From Immundisolibacter sp049322795 (GTDB taxonomy: Bacteria; Pseudomonadota; Gammaproteobacteria; Immundisolibacterales; Immundisolibacteraceae), in contig JBMOQH010000005.1 of the NCBI GenBank assembly GCA_049322795.1, positions 93,527-157,526 on the forward strand: a stretch of DNA of 64,000 bases. The letters are read 5' to 3'. Position numbers and translations under genes: made by a program. Of this stretch, positions 56,858 through 64,000 are shown one piece after another (position 1 is the first letter of the stretch; the number at the start of each line of letters is the position of its first letter). The notes beneath the pieces are model-generated. The model searched no databases. It saw only the letters and a list, made by a program, of their open reading frames with translations, and was not told the DNA's origin.

Positions 56858-58193
56858 GACGCTTGGCCTCCTCGCGGCGCAGACCCTCGGTCATCAGTTT
56901 CAGCCAGTGCCGGTACTCGCCGTGGTAGAGCGTCTCGTCGGCAAAGCGGCTGGCGCTCACCTGCGGGTTGAAGCCCAACTCGCGCGCCGGCTCGTCCGGG
57001 CCGACGATGCGCCGCTTCATGCCGCGGTCGAAGTCCTGCCACTGGGCATTGCGCCCGTAGTAGCCGGACTGGCAGGCGTCGAACTCGGTCAGGTCGTCCG
57101 GCGTGGCGATGCCGCTCGCGCCGTAGAAATCCTCGTACTGGCGTACCCGCCGCTCGCGCGCCTCCTCGCTCTCGCCCTTGGGCGCCACGCAGTAGGCGTG
57201 CACCTCGGTCTGATCCGGCGCGATCGGCCGCCAGGACCGCAGCTGCGTCGAGATGCCGTCGAACAGGATCACGTTCGGGTAGATCAGCACCTGGCGCAGG
57301 CGCCCGGCCATCCACTTGGCCTGCAGCGGACCCACGCGCGCTTCGAGCGCGTCGTACTGCATGCCGAGCGCCCGGTCCCTGAAGTTGGGCACGTCGGACC
57401 AGATCATGACGTGGCCATTGCCGAGGTCGTAGTTGCCGTTCAGGGTGTTGTGCAGGTCGACCTTGATGGCCTTGACGTTGTCGCTGCCACCGGCCGCCGC
57501 CGCTGCCTTGGCGCGCTCCTGCGCCAGACGGAAGTAGGAGGCGTGCACGATGTCGACGTGGTAGCCGTCGACGCCGTTCTCGGCCTGCATCTTCCAGTTG
57601 CCGCGGTGCGTGTACACCGAATGCCCGCGCAGTACCTCGAGACCGTCCACCGACTGGTTGGCGAACAGCTCCAGGAACGGCGCCGCCGCGGCCAGGTGCG
57701 TCTTGATATCCGGCACGTCCGGGTTGACGCTGGCGAAGATGAAGCCGAAGTAGCTCGCCACGCGGATGGGCGTCAGGCCGAAGTCGGCCTTGTGCCAATG
57801 GTCCGGGTAGGCGCCGCCGGCCTCGTCCTTGACGTCCAGCAGCGCGCCCTGGTTGTCGTACACCCAGCCGTGGTAGGGACAGGCGAAACGCTTGGCGTTG
57901 CCGCGCGCCTTGCGGCACACCATGGCGCCGCGGTGCGAGCAGGCATTGATGAACCCGTTCAGCTCGCCATCCGCGCCGCGCGCGATGATGACCGGCTGGC
58001 GACCGATGACGGTGGTCAGGTAGTCGTGCGGATTGGGGATCTGGCTGTCGTGGCCGATGTAGATCCAGGTCGCCTCCCACACGTGCTTGATCTCGAGCTC
58101 GAACAGCTCGGGGTCGGTGTAGATCGAGCGGTGGACCTTGAAGGTCTCGCCCGGTTTGTCGACGATGCGCCAGGCAATGTCTTCGATGCGCAT
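56847..58193 (-). CDS. Rieske ring-hydroxylating dioxygenase alpha subunit (left pair, BenA-like)
   Basis: 448 residues from an ATG with AGGAGG 6 bp upstream. The Rieske centre is CSHRGAMVC...CPYHGW (about residues 90-112). The mononuclear iron site has NGVDGYHVDIVHASY, supplying two histidines, with the third ligand aspartate probably in QWQDFDRG. It resembles benzoate/toluate dioxygenase alpha subunits, which insert both atoms of O2 into an aromatic carboxylate. It is paralogous to the alpha subunit at 58829. No ferredoxin or reductase gene is present, so electrons must come from elsewhere. Confidence 0.9.
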   Translation of the reverse strand: MRIEDIAWRIVDKPGETFKVHRSIYTDPELFELEIKHVWEATWIYIGHDSQIPNPHDYLTTVIGRQPVIIARGADGELNGFINACSHRGAMVCRKARGNAKRFACPYHGWVYDNQGALLDVKDEAGGAYPDHWHKADFGLTPIRVASYFGFIFASVNPDVPDIKTHLAAAAPFLELFANQSVDGLEVLRGHSVYTHRGNWKMQAENGVDGYHVDIVHASYFRLAQERAKAAAAAGGSDNVKAIKVDLHNTLNGNYDLGNGHVMIWSDVPNFRDRALGMQYDALEARVGPLQAKWMAGRLRQVLIYPNVILFDGISTQLRSWRPIAPDQTEVHAYCVAPKGESEEARERRVRQYEDFYGASGIATPDDLTEFDACQSGYYGRNAQWQDFDRGMKRRIVGPDEPARELGFNPQVSASRFADETLYHGEYRHWLKLMTEGLRREEAKRHAA

Positions 58194-58323
58194 GGGGGCC
58201 TCCTGTGGGGTGGTCACGCCGACCTGCCGGCCGGCGGCGTAGCCAAATGATAACCAATCGGCCCGCCGCGGCAGCCCCCCATCTGCCTGCCCGCCCGTCG
58301 ACCTTGAGCCGCCCGGCGCCCGG

Positions 58324-58827
58324 TCAGACGCTGAACACGTCGAGCTGGCGCGGGATCACGTCGTTGTTGATCACCACCTTCTTGTGCACGATGCCAAAGC
58401 CGCCGGCCCGCGGGCGCAGCGCGTACTGGTAGGTGCCGAAGAAGAAATCCACACGCTTTTCGTCATGCTTGAAGGCGTCGGTCTGGAAGTTGGCGGTGAC
58501 CAGTTGACAGCCGTCGCGCTGACCGGCCAGGCGCACGTTGGTGACCAGATGCGTCACGCGCGGCATGCGCAGCAGCGACGAGGACAGGCCCGAGCGGATG
58601 CGCCACACGCGCTCCTCCAGCCGCTCCTTGCCCTCCAGGTAGATCAGCGACAGCTGGGTGTCGGGGTCCTCGTTCAGCACATCGTCGTCGTCCCAGGCCG
58701 GCAGCCAGAACACGCAGTCGTCCTCATAGAGCGCCAGCCAGTCGTCCCAGCGGCGCTGGTCGAGGCAGGCCGCCTCTTGCAGCAGAACGTCGGTCGCCTC
58801 GGCGAGCAGTTGAATGTCGATTGCCAT
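58324..58827 (-). CDS. Ring-hydroxylating dioxygenase beta subunit (right pair)
   Basis: 167 residues starting 1 bp after the alpha stop. It shows the same beta-subunit pattern as its paralogue: EAACLDQRRWDDWLALYEDDCVFW, WRIRSGLSSSLLRMPRVTHLV and NNDVIPRQLDVFSV. The 130-bp gap before the left alpha gene has no terminator that I can see, so all four genes may be one transcript. Confidence 0.9.
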   Translation of the reverse strand: MAIDIQLLAEATDVLLQEAACLDQRRWDDWLALYEDDCVFWLPAWDDDDVLNEDPDTQLSLIYLEGKERLEERVWRIRSGLSSSLLRMPRVTHLVTNVRLAGQRDGCQLVTANFQTDAFKHDEKRVDFFFGTYQYALRPRAGGFGIVHKKVVINNDVIPRQLDVFSV

Positions 58828-58828
58828 G

Positions 58829-60178
58829 TCAGGCCACCTCGCGTTTGCCGGCGTCGCGCTCCAGACCCTTGCACAGCGTGCTGAGCCAGTGCCGGTATTC
58901 GCCGTGGTACAGCGTTTCGTCGGCGGCGTCGGGGGCGCTGTAACGCGCCTTGATGCCGATTTCGCTGGCGAAGCCATCCGGCCCGGCGACGCGCCGCGCC
59001 ATGCCGCGATCGAAATCCTGCCACTGCGCGTTGCGCCCGTAGTACCCGGACTGGCAGGCGTCGAATTCGGTCAGGTCGTCCGGCGTGGCAAGGCCGCTGG
59101 CGCTGTAGAAGTCCTCGTACTGGCGCAGGCGCCGGCGGCGCTGTTCCGCCGACTCTCCCTTCATCGCGATGCACTTGACGGTGACCTCGGTCTCGTCCGG
59201 CGACAGCGGCCGCCAGGAACGCACCTGGGTCGAGATGCCGTCGAACAGGATCACGTTCGGGTAGATCAGCACCTGGCGCAGACGGGCGGCCATCCAGCGG
59301 GCGCGTGCCTCGCCGAAGCGCTCGACCAGGCTCTCGAACTGCATGCCGGCGGCCCGGTCACGGTAATTGGCGACGTCGAACCAGATCAGCACGTGACCGT
59401 TGCCCAGATCGTAGTTGCCGTTGGCGAGGTCCGGATTGAGCACCTGGATGGCCTTGACCTGGTCCTTGCCGGCCACCTGGGCCGCCTTGCGCGCACGCTG
59501 GCCGGCCAGGTTGAAGTAGGACGCGTGAACCACGTCGACGTGGTAACCGTCCACGCCGTTCTCGGCCTGCATCTTCCAGTTGCCGTGGTGGGTGTAGAGC
59601 GACTGCCCGGGCAGCACTTCCAGGCCCTGCTCGGACTGGTCCGCGAACATGTCCAGGAAGATCGCCGCGCCGGCAAGGTGCTCCTTCAGCGGCAGCACGT
59701 CGGCGTTCAGACTGGCGAAGATGAAGCCGCGGTAGGACTCGACCTGCGGCACCGGCGTGAGGCCGTAGCCGGCCTTGTCGAAGCCCGGCAGGTAACCGCC
59801 GCCGGCCTCGTTCTTGACGTCCAGCAGCGTGCCCTGGTTGTCGAACACCCAGCCGTGGTAGGGACAGGTCCACAGCTTGGCGTTGCCCTTGCGCTTGCGG
59901 CACACGTTGGCGCCGCGGTGGCTGCACGCGTTCACGAAGCCGCGCAGCCGGCCGTCGGCGCCGCGGCTGATGATGACCGGCTGGCGGCCCATCACGGTGG
60001 TGATGTAGTCGTTCGGGTTCGGCAGCTCGCTGTCGTGGGCAACGTAAATCCAGTTGCCCTCGTAGATGTGCCGCAGCTCCGCCTCGAAGACGTCGGGATC
60101 GGTATAGATCGAGCGGTGCACCTTGAAGGTTTCGCCCGGCTTGTCGATGACGCGCCAGCGCAGGTCTTCCGGTTTCAT
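58829..60178 (-). CDS. Rieske ring-hydroxylating dioxygenase alpha subunit (right pair, BenA-like)
   Basis: 449 residues from MKPEDLRWRVIDKPGETF, preceded by AGGAG. The Rieske motif CSHRGANVC...CPYHGW and the iron-site NGVDGYHVDVVHASY are intact, and the C-terminal ACQSGYYGRNAQWQDFDRG is shared with the left alpha subunit. Long blocks (KVHRSIYTDP, RQVLIYPNVILFDGISTQ) are nearly identical between the two, indicating a duplication with later divergence of the substrate-binding half. An inverted repeat TTGACACCCGTCAA lies about 95 bp upstream. Confidence 0.9.
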   Translation of the reverse strand: MKPEDLRWRVIDKPGETFKVHRSIYTDPDVFEAELRHIYEGNWIYVAHDSELPNPNDYITTVMGRQPVIISRGADGRLRGFVNACSHRGANVCRKRKGNAKLWTCPYHGWVFDNQGTLLDVKNEAGGGYLPGFDKAGYGLTPVPQVESYRGFIFASLNADVLPLKEHLAGAAIFLDMFADQSEQGLEVLPGQSLYTHHGNWKMQAENGVDGYHVDVVHASYFNLAGQRARKAAQVAGKDQVKAIQVLNPDLANGNYDLGNGHVLIWFDVANYRDRAAGMQFESLVERFGEARARWMAARLRQVLIYPNVILFDGISTQVRSWRPLSPDETEVTVKCIAMKGESAEQRRRRLRQYEDFYSASGLATPDDLTEFDACQSGYYGRNAQWQDFDRGMARRVAGPDGFASEIGIKARYSAPDAADETLYHGEYRHWLSTLCKGLERDAGKREVA

Positions 60179-60271
60179 GGGGGCTTGCTCCTGGTGAGGG
60201 GTGGCGAGCGGGGCTGCGCGCACCGTGTTTTCGAACCGGGGCACAGCCTGACAGGGGCAGGAAACCGGGCT

Positions 60272-60285
60272 TTGACACCCGTCAA
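60272..60285. promoter_or_regulatory. Possible operator upstream of the dioxygenase operon
   Basis: TTGAC-ACCC-GTCAA, a perfect 5-bp-arm palindrome in the 174-bp gap between copB and the right dioxygenase alpha gene. The TTGACG half on the minus strand could also be a -35 element. No regulator gene is nearby, so this is tentative. Confidence 0.3.
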
Positions 60286-60352
60286 GGGACGCTCAGGACA
60301 TTGCGGGGCGGAGCGCGCCTGGCAATGGCCGGCGCGCTTCCCGGTCAGCCGA

Positions 60353-61120
60353 TCAGAACCACAGCCGCACGCCGGCCACCAGCGCCGGCGCGCTCACCTC
60401 CCCGCCATCGGTGCGGGCAAGGTCTGCCGTGTCGCCGAGCTTGCGCACCCACTCGACGCCGACGTAGGGCGCGACCTCGCGGCGGATCTCGTAGCGCAGC
60501 CGCAGGCCGAGCTGCACGTCGTTCAAGCCGCTGCCGACGCCCCAGGCTTTCACCCGCTGCGCGGCGGCGTTGATCTCGACGCGCGGTTGCAGGACCAGCC
60601 GCTGCGTGAGCAGCAGCTCATATTCCCATTCGACCCGCGCGCTCACGTCGCCGTCCTCGCTGACGAACAGCGCGAGATCCGTCTCGAAGCGGTACGGCGC
60701 GGTGCCCTGCACGCCGAGCACGCCGAACACCCGGTCACGATCCGGCCCGCTGCCGAAGGCACGGTCGTAGCGCACCCCGGCCTGCAAGTCCCAGTACGGC
60801 GCCACCAGCCGGCCGTAGAGCAACTGCCCTTCGAACTCGCCGTTGCTGTCCGAGATCGGGCTTTCGCCCTCGGTCTTGAACCACAGGCGCTGATAGTCGC
60901 CGCCGTACCAGCCTTGCGCGTCCCACAGCAGGTGGTTCGGCCCTTCGTCGTCGCGGTACTCGAAGCGGTCGAGCAGGACGTAGCCGAAGGGATGATCGTC
61001 CTCGTGCACGTGGGGCCAGTCGGCCGGCACGTGGCCGGCGCCGGCATCGGCCGCGTGTGCCGGCAGGCCGGCCAGAGCCAGCAAGCAGGCCAGTACCGGC
61101 GCCAACCGCCGGGCGTTCAT
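60353..61120 (-). CDS. copB: Copper resistance protein B (outer membrane)
   Basis: 255 residues with a signal peptide (LAPVLACLLALAGLPAHA). The CopB pattern is present: HVHEDDHPFGYVLLDRFEYR, the QGWYGGDYQRLWFKTEGE block and an amphipathic barrel ending in VRLWF. CopB is an outer-membrane protein that works with CopA in copper tolerance. The usual Met/His-rich N-terminal extension is short here. Its start overlaps the copA stop (ATGA). Confidence 0.9.
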   Translation of the reverse strand: MNARRLAPVLACLLALAGLPAHAADAGAGHVPADWPHVHEDDHPFGYVLLDRFEYRDDEGPNHLLWDAQGWYGGDYQRLWFKTEGESPISDSNGEFEGQLLYGRLVAPYWDLQAGVRYDRAFGSGPDRDRVFGVLGVQGTAPYRFETDLALFVSEDGDVSARVEWEYELLLTQRLVLQPRVEINAAAQRVKAWGVGSGLNDVQLGLRLRYEIRREVAPYVGVEWVRKLGDTADLARTDGGEVSAPALVAGVRLWF

Positions 61121-63027
61121 CAGGCCACCTCCACGACACGCATCATGCCCATGTGCATGTGGTAGAGCAGGTGGCAATGAAAGGCCCATCGACCGGGCTC
61201 GTCGGCGGTGAGGAGCAGCGTCAGACGCTCGGCGGGCTTTACGCTCACGGTGTGCTTGCGCGGTCGGTATTCGCCGGCGCCGTTGTCCAGCTCGAAGAAC
61301 ATGCCGTGCAGGTGAATGGGGTGCTCCATCATGGTGTCGTTGACCAGCACGATGCGCAGGCGCTCGCCGTGGTGCAGCGCGATGGGGCCGTGGACCTCGG
61401 AAAACTTCCTGCCGTCGAAGGACCACATGTAGCGCTCCATGTGGCCGGTGAGGTGCAGCTCGATGGCGCGCGCCGGCGCGCGCGGGTCGGCGGCCGGGGT
61501 GCGGGCGAGCAGGTCGGCGTACACCAGGACGCGGTGATCCACGTCGGCGAGACCCGTGCCGGGTTCGGCGGTGCGGTCGCGCTGCACCTGCGCCACCGCC
61601 TGGTTGCCGACGCCGTGGGTGTCGGCATCGTGCGTGGCCACGACCGGCCCCGCCTGGGCGCGCTCGACGCCGGCCCTGGCGCTGCGCGGACCGCTGCGGG
61701 GTGGCACGTGACCCATCGCCGCATGGTCCATGCCGGCGTGGCCGGCATGCGGGTCGGGCGGCGGCGCATGGCCCATCGCCGCGTGGTCCATTTCCGGGGA
61801 GATGCCGGCGTGGCCCGCGTGCCTGGCGTGCGGGTCGGCCGCCGCAACGTGATCCGATGCCGCAGACGCCGCGTGGTCCGTGTGCCCCCCGCCGCCGTGA
61901 CCGGCGTGATCCATGCCCATGTCCGTCATGGTGCGCAGCGGACGCTTGCGCAGCGCCGGCACGGCGGCGGTCATGCCGACCCGCGGCGCCAGCGTGCCGG
62001 CCGCGTAGCCGCTGCGGTCCATGGTTTCGGCGAATACTGTATAGGCGCGGTCCTCGGGCGGCGTCACGATGACGTCGCAGGTCTCGGCGATGGCGATCTG
62101 GAGTTCGTCGGTCTCGACCGGCTGCACGTCCTGGCCGTCGGCCTGCACCACGGTCATCGGCAGGCCCGGAATCCGCACGTTGAAATACGTCATCGCCGAG
62201 GCGTTGATGAACCGCAGCCGCACCCGCTCGCCGAGCCGGAACAGTCCGGTCCAGTTGCCGGCCGGGTGCCGGCCGTTCATCAAATAGGTGTAGGTGTAAC
62301 CGGTCACATCGGCGATGTCGGTGGGGCTCATGCGCATGCCGGCCCAGGCCAGCCAGTCGCGCAAGCCGCCTTCGCTCATCACCTGCGGCAGGGTCTGTTC
62401 CTGGAAGTTGTAGTAGTGACTCTGCTTCTTGAGCCTGGCGAGCACCGACCACGGGTCTTCGAAGGTCCAGTCCGACAGCACCACCACGTAGTCGCGGTCG
62501 AAGGCGTCTGCGTACCCGCCGGCCGGGTGGATCACCAGCGGTCCGTAAACGCCCGACTGCTCCTGCAGGCCGGAATGGCTGTGGTACCAGTAGGTACCGG
62601 CCTGACGCACCGGGAAGCGCGCCTCGAAGGTCTGCCCCGGATGAATGCCCGGAAAACTCACCCCGGGCACGCCGTCCATCTCGAACGGCAGCAGGATGCC
62701 GTGCCAGTGGATCGAGGTGTCCTCATCGAGCGCGTTGTGCACGCGTAGGCGCGCCTCGTGGCCCTCGTAAAGTTCGATCAGCGGACCCGGGACCGTGCCG
62801 TTGAGCGTGTGAGCCCACGCGGTGCCCCCCGCGATGTCGATGCGCTCGCGCCCCACGGCAAGGTCGAAGTTCACCGGCCCGGGCTGCGCCCGCGCCGCCG
62901 CGCCCGCCAGCGGCCGCGCCCAGGCCGGCAGCAGCGCGTCCAGACTGGCCAGCAAGCTGCCGGCGGCAAGGCCGTGCAGCAGTTGCCGCCGGGTGATCTC
63001 GCCCGGCGGCGCGGATTTCTTGCGCAT
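61120..63027 (-). CDS. copA: Copper resistance multicopper oxidase
   Basis: 635 residues. A twin-arginine signal (TRRQLLHGLAAGSLLASL) directs periplasmic export. All copper sites are present: HWHG (107-110), WYHSHSG (148-153), HPIHLHG (569-575) and HCHLLYHMHMGMM (617-629). Between cupredoxin domains, residues about 366-440 form a His/Met-rich insert with MDHAGHGG and repeated MDHAAMGH. CopA binds and oxidises Cu(I) in the periplasm. It is followed by copB in an overlapping unit and preceded by the DUF411 gene. Confidence 0.93.
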   Translation of the reverse strand: MRKKSAPPGEITRRQLLHGLAAGSLLASLDALLPAWARPLAGAAARAQPGPVNFDLAVGRERIDIAGGTAWAHTLNGTVPGPLIELYEGHEARLRVHNALDEDTSIHWHGILLPFEMDGVPGVSFPGIHPGQTFEARFPVRQAGTYWYHSHSGLQEQSGVYGPLVIHPAGGYADAFDRDYVVVLSDWTFEDPWSVLARLKKQSHYYNFQEQTLPQVMSEGGLRDWLAWAGMRMSPTDIADVTGYTYTYLMNGRHPAGNWTGLFRLGERVRLRFINASAMTYFNVRIPGLPMTVVQADGQDVQPVETDELQIAIAETCDVIVTPPEDRAYTVFAETMDRSGYAAGTLAPRVGMTAAVPALRKRPLRTMTDMGMDHAGHGGGGHTDHAASAASDHVAAADPHARHAGHAGISPEMDHAAMGHAPPPDPHAGHAGMDHAAMGHVPPRSGPRSARAGVERAQAGPVVATHDADTHGVGNQAVAQVQRDRTAEPGTGLADVDHRVLVYADLLARTPAADPRAPARAIELHLTGHMERYMWSFDGRKFSEVHGPIALHHGERLRIVLVNDTMMEHPIHLHGMFFELDNGAGEYRPRKHTVSVKPAERLTLLLTADEPGRWAFHCHLLYHMHMGMMRVVEVA

Positions 63028-63129
63028 CAGGTCATTTCCCCTATCCGCTCGCGCCAGCGGCGGCGCGCCCGAGGACGAGCCTGCGGCTGTCACCCGCTCA
63101 CACGTCAAGCAGGGCGACGCGAGCCGCAA

Positions 63130-63630
63130 TCAAGGGGCGGCGCCGCCGTACTCGGCAAACACCTGCGCCTCCCCACCCTCGCCCCACAGCAGCACCTCGT
63201 ACGGGTCAAGGCGGTCACCGTGCTCCATGCCCGGGGAGCCGACCGGCATGCCCGGCACCGCAAGTCCCTGGCCCGCCGGCCGCTGCTTCAGCAGACGGGC
63301 GACGTCGGCCGCCGGCACGTGGCCCTCGATCACATACCCGCCGACGGTGGCGGTGTGACAGGAACCCAACCCCTGCGGCACGCCAAGGCGCGCCTTGACT
63401 GCGGCCAGGTCCTCCACGTCGTGCACGTGCGTGACGAAACCCGCCGCCTGCAGGTGCGAAACCCAGGCGCCGCAGCAGCCACAGGTGGCGGTCTTGTAGA
63501 CGACCACCGGCGGCGCCGCGCCTGCCTCACGCGGCAACCAGCCCGCCGCCACCGCCAGCACCGCGCCGACCACCAGCACACCGGCCAGCAAGGCCAACCG
63601 CGACGCACCGCGCTTAGAAAACGTCTTCAT
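63130..63630 (-). CDS. DUF411 metal-binding protein of the copper cluster
   Basis: 166 residues with an N-terminal membrane/signal segment (LALLAGVLVVGAVLAVAAG). The DUF411 core follows: VVYKTATCGCCGAWVSHL with a CGCC motif and LGSCHTATVGGYVIEGHVPA. These proteins occur in copper and other metal resistance operons and probably bind Cu(I) in the periplasm; the exact role is unproven. It starts the DUF411-copA-copB run; a 102-bp gap separates it from copA. Confidence 0.87.
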   Translation of the reverse strand: MKTFSKRGASRLALLAGVLVVGAVLAVAAGWLPREAGAAPPVVVYKTATCGCCGAWVSHLQAAGFVTHVHDVEDLAAVKARLGVPQGLGSCHTATVGGYVIEGHVPAADVARLLKQRPAGQGLAVPGMPVGSPGMEHGDRLDPYEVLLWGEGGEAQVFAEYGGAAP

Positions 63631-63718
63631 CGTCCGACTCCGTTGTCTGAATGCCCATGATTCCTGTCACGTCCCGTGACGCCCGCAAACCCTGCCCGCC
63701 TCAGCCATCGTCCGCGCC

Positions 63719-63876
63719 AAAGGAAGCGCTGATTTATCAGCGCTTCCCAAGCGGGGCAGGACGCCCCGGCCTGGATCAATGGGGCAAGCCATTGATCCAG
63801 GGAGCGCCTCGCGGGCGTGCACCGCGATGCGGTGAGCTGAAAAATCCCAGGGACGGGATTTTTCAGCATCTCCCTA
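63719..63876 (-). repeat. Five-hairpin dispersed repeat, copy D (inverted)
   Basis: Reverse orientation relative to the copies at 505 and 12827. All five hairpins are complete: GGAAGCGCTGA/TCAGCGCTTCC, GGGGC/GCCCC, CTGGATCAATGG/CCATTGATCCAG, CGCGGGC-containing stem, and CTGAAAAATCCC/GGGATTTTTCAG. The end CATCTCCCTA adjoins the tip of the IS5-family element with no spacer. Confidence 0.85.
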
Positions 63877-64000
63877 GGCCCTGTTAACAATCATGCCAAC
63901 CACACGCTGATGGCTGCCAGGATAACGAAGGCGGCGTAATGAGCGGCGAGCTTTTCATAGCGGGTGGCCAACCGCCGGTATTGCTTGAGGCGCGCAAACA
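63877..64000 (-). mobile_element. IS5-family insertion sequence, transposase C-terminus (truncated by window)
   Basis: The minus-strand frame entering from the right edge and stopping at 63891 reads FARLKQYRRLATRYEKLAAH then YAAFVILAAISVWLA, the conserved C-terminal end of IS5-family (IS427-like) DDE transposases. Only about 35 codons are visible. The element tip appears to be GGCCCTGTTAAC at 63877-63888, directly after CTA of the dispersed repeat, so the insertion lies at or in the repeat end. The rest of the element is outside the window. Confidence 0.8.

Overview
The window is GC-rich, gene-dense chromosomal DNA from a Gram-negative bacterium. The gene set (RlmD, iron-type SodB, DsbB, NasT/NasS control of nitrate assimilation, an EPS export locus with an outer-membrane barrel, CopA/CopB) fits a gammaproteobacterium. 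Paired ring-hydroxylating dioxygenases next to amidohydrolases, SDRs and a GST suggest an aromatic-degrading lifestyle. The exact taxon is not determinable here; an Immundisolibacter-like organism is only a guess.

Layout. 1-8.9 kb: an exopolysaccharide locus on the minus strand (outer-membrane barrel, Wza-like exporter, Wzz/BY-kinase fusion, secreted clan-A glycoside hydrolase, two GT2 glycosyltransferases), with the tail of a Wzx-like flippase arriving from the left. 9.1-27.5 kb: housekeeping and mixed genes (gpmA, MFS and DMT transporters, peptide deformylase, a MaoC-like protein, rlmD, pterin dehydratase, tsaC/sua5, a TPR protein, rmuC, ald, a FecR-domain protein coupled to a CHASE2-PAS-GGDEF-EAL enzyme, an RlmI-type methyltransferase, a CHAD protein, a phosphoribosyltransferase). 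27.7-36.5 kb: assimilatory nitrate/nitrite reduction, read leftward as nasT-nasS, a leader, then nirB (fused to an extra flavoprotein), nirD and nasA. A sigma-54-like promoter precedes nasT, and the nirB leader has a hairpin with the hexaloop expected for an ANTAR target.

36.5-38.7 kb: an integron-type gene-cassette array without an integrase. Four minus-strand cassettes encode small unknown proteins of visibly lower GC. They are separated by three complete attC sites, bounded on the right by an attI-like site and on the left by half an attC next to an IS110-family transposase remnant. This is the most unusual region of the window.

38.9-49.6 kb: gltB-gltD-hemE-priA on the minus strand, then sodB and dsbB on the plus strand. 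49.7-60.2 kb: two amidohydrolases, two SDRs, a GST, a universal-stress protein, two membrane proteins and two tandem Rieske dioxygenase alpha/beta pairs. 60.4-63.6 kb: copper resistance (copB, copA, a DUF411 protein). The right edge is an IS5-family transposase tail.

A dispersed element of about 155 bp made of five consecutive hairpins occurs at 505, 12827 and 63719, with a diverged copy at 19527 and a possible decayed one near 11008. It marks several gene-block borders. No tRNA, rRNA or CRISPR array was seen.
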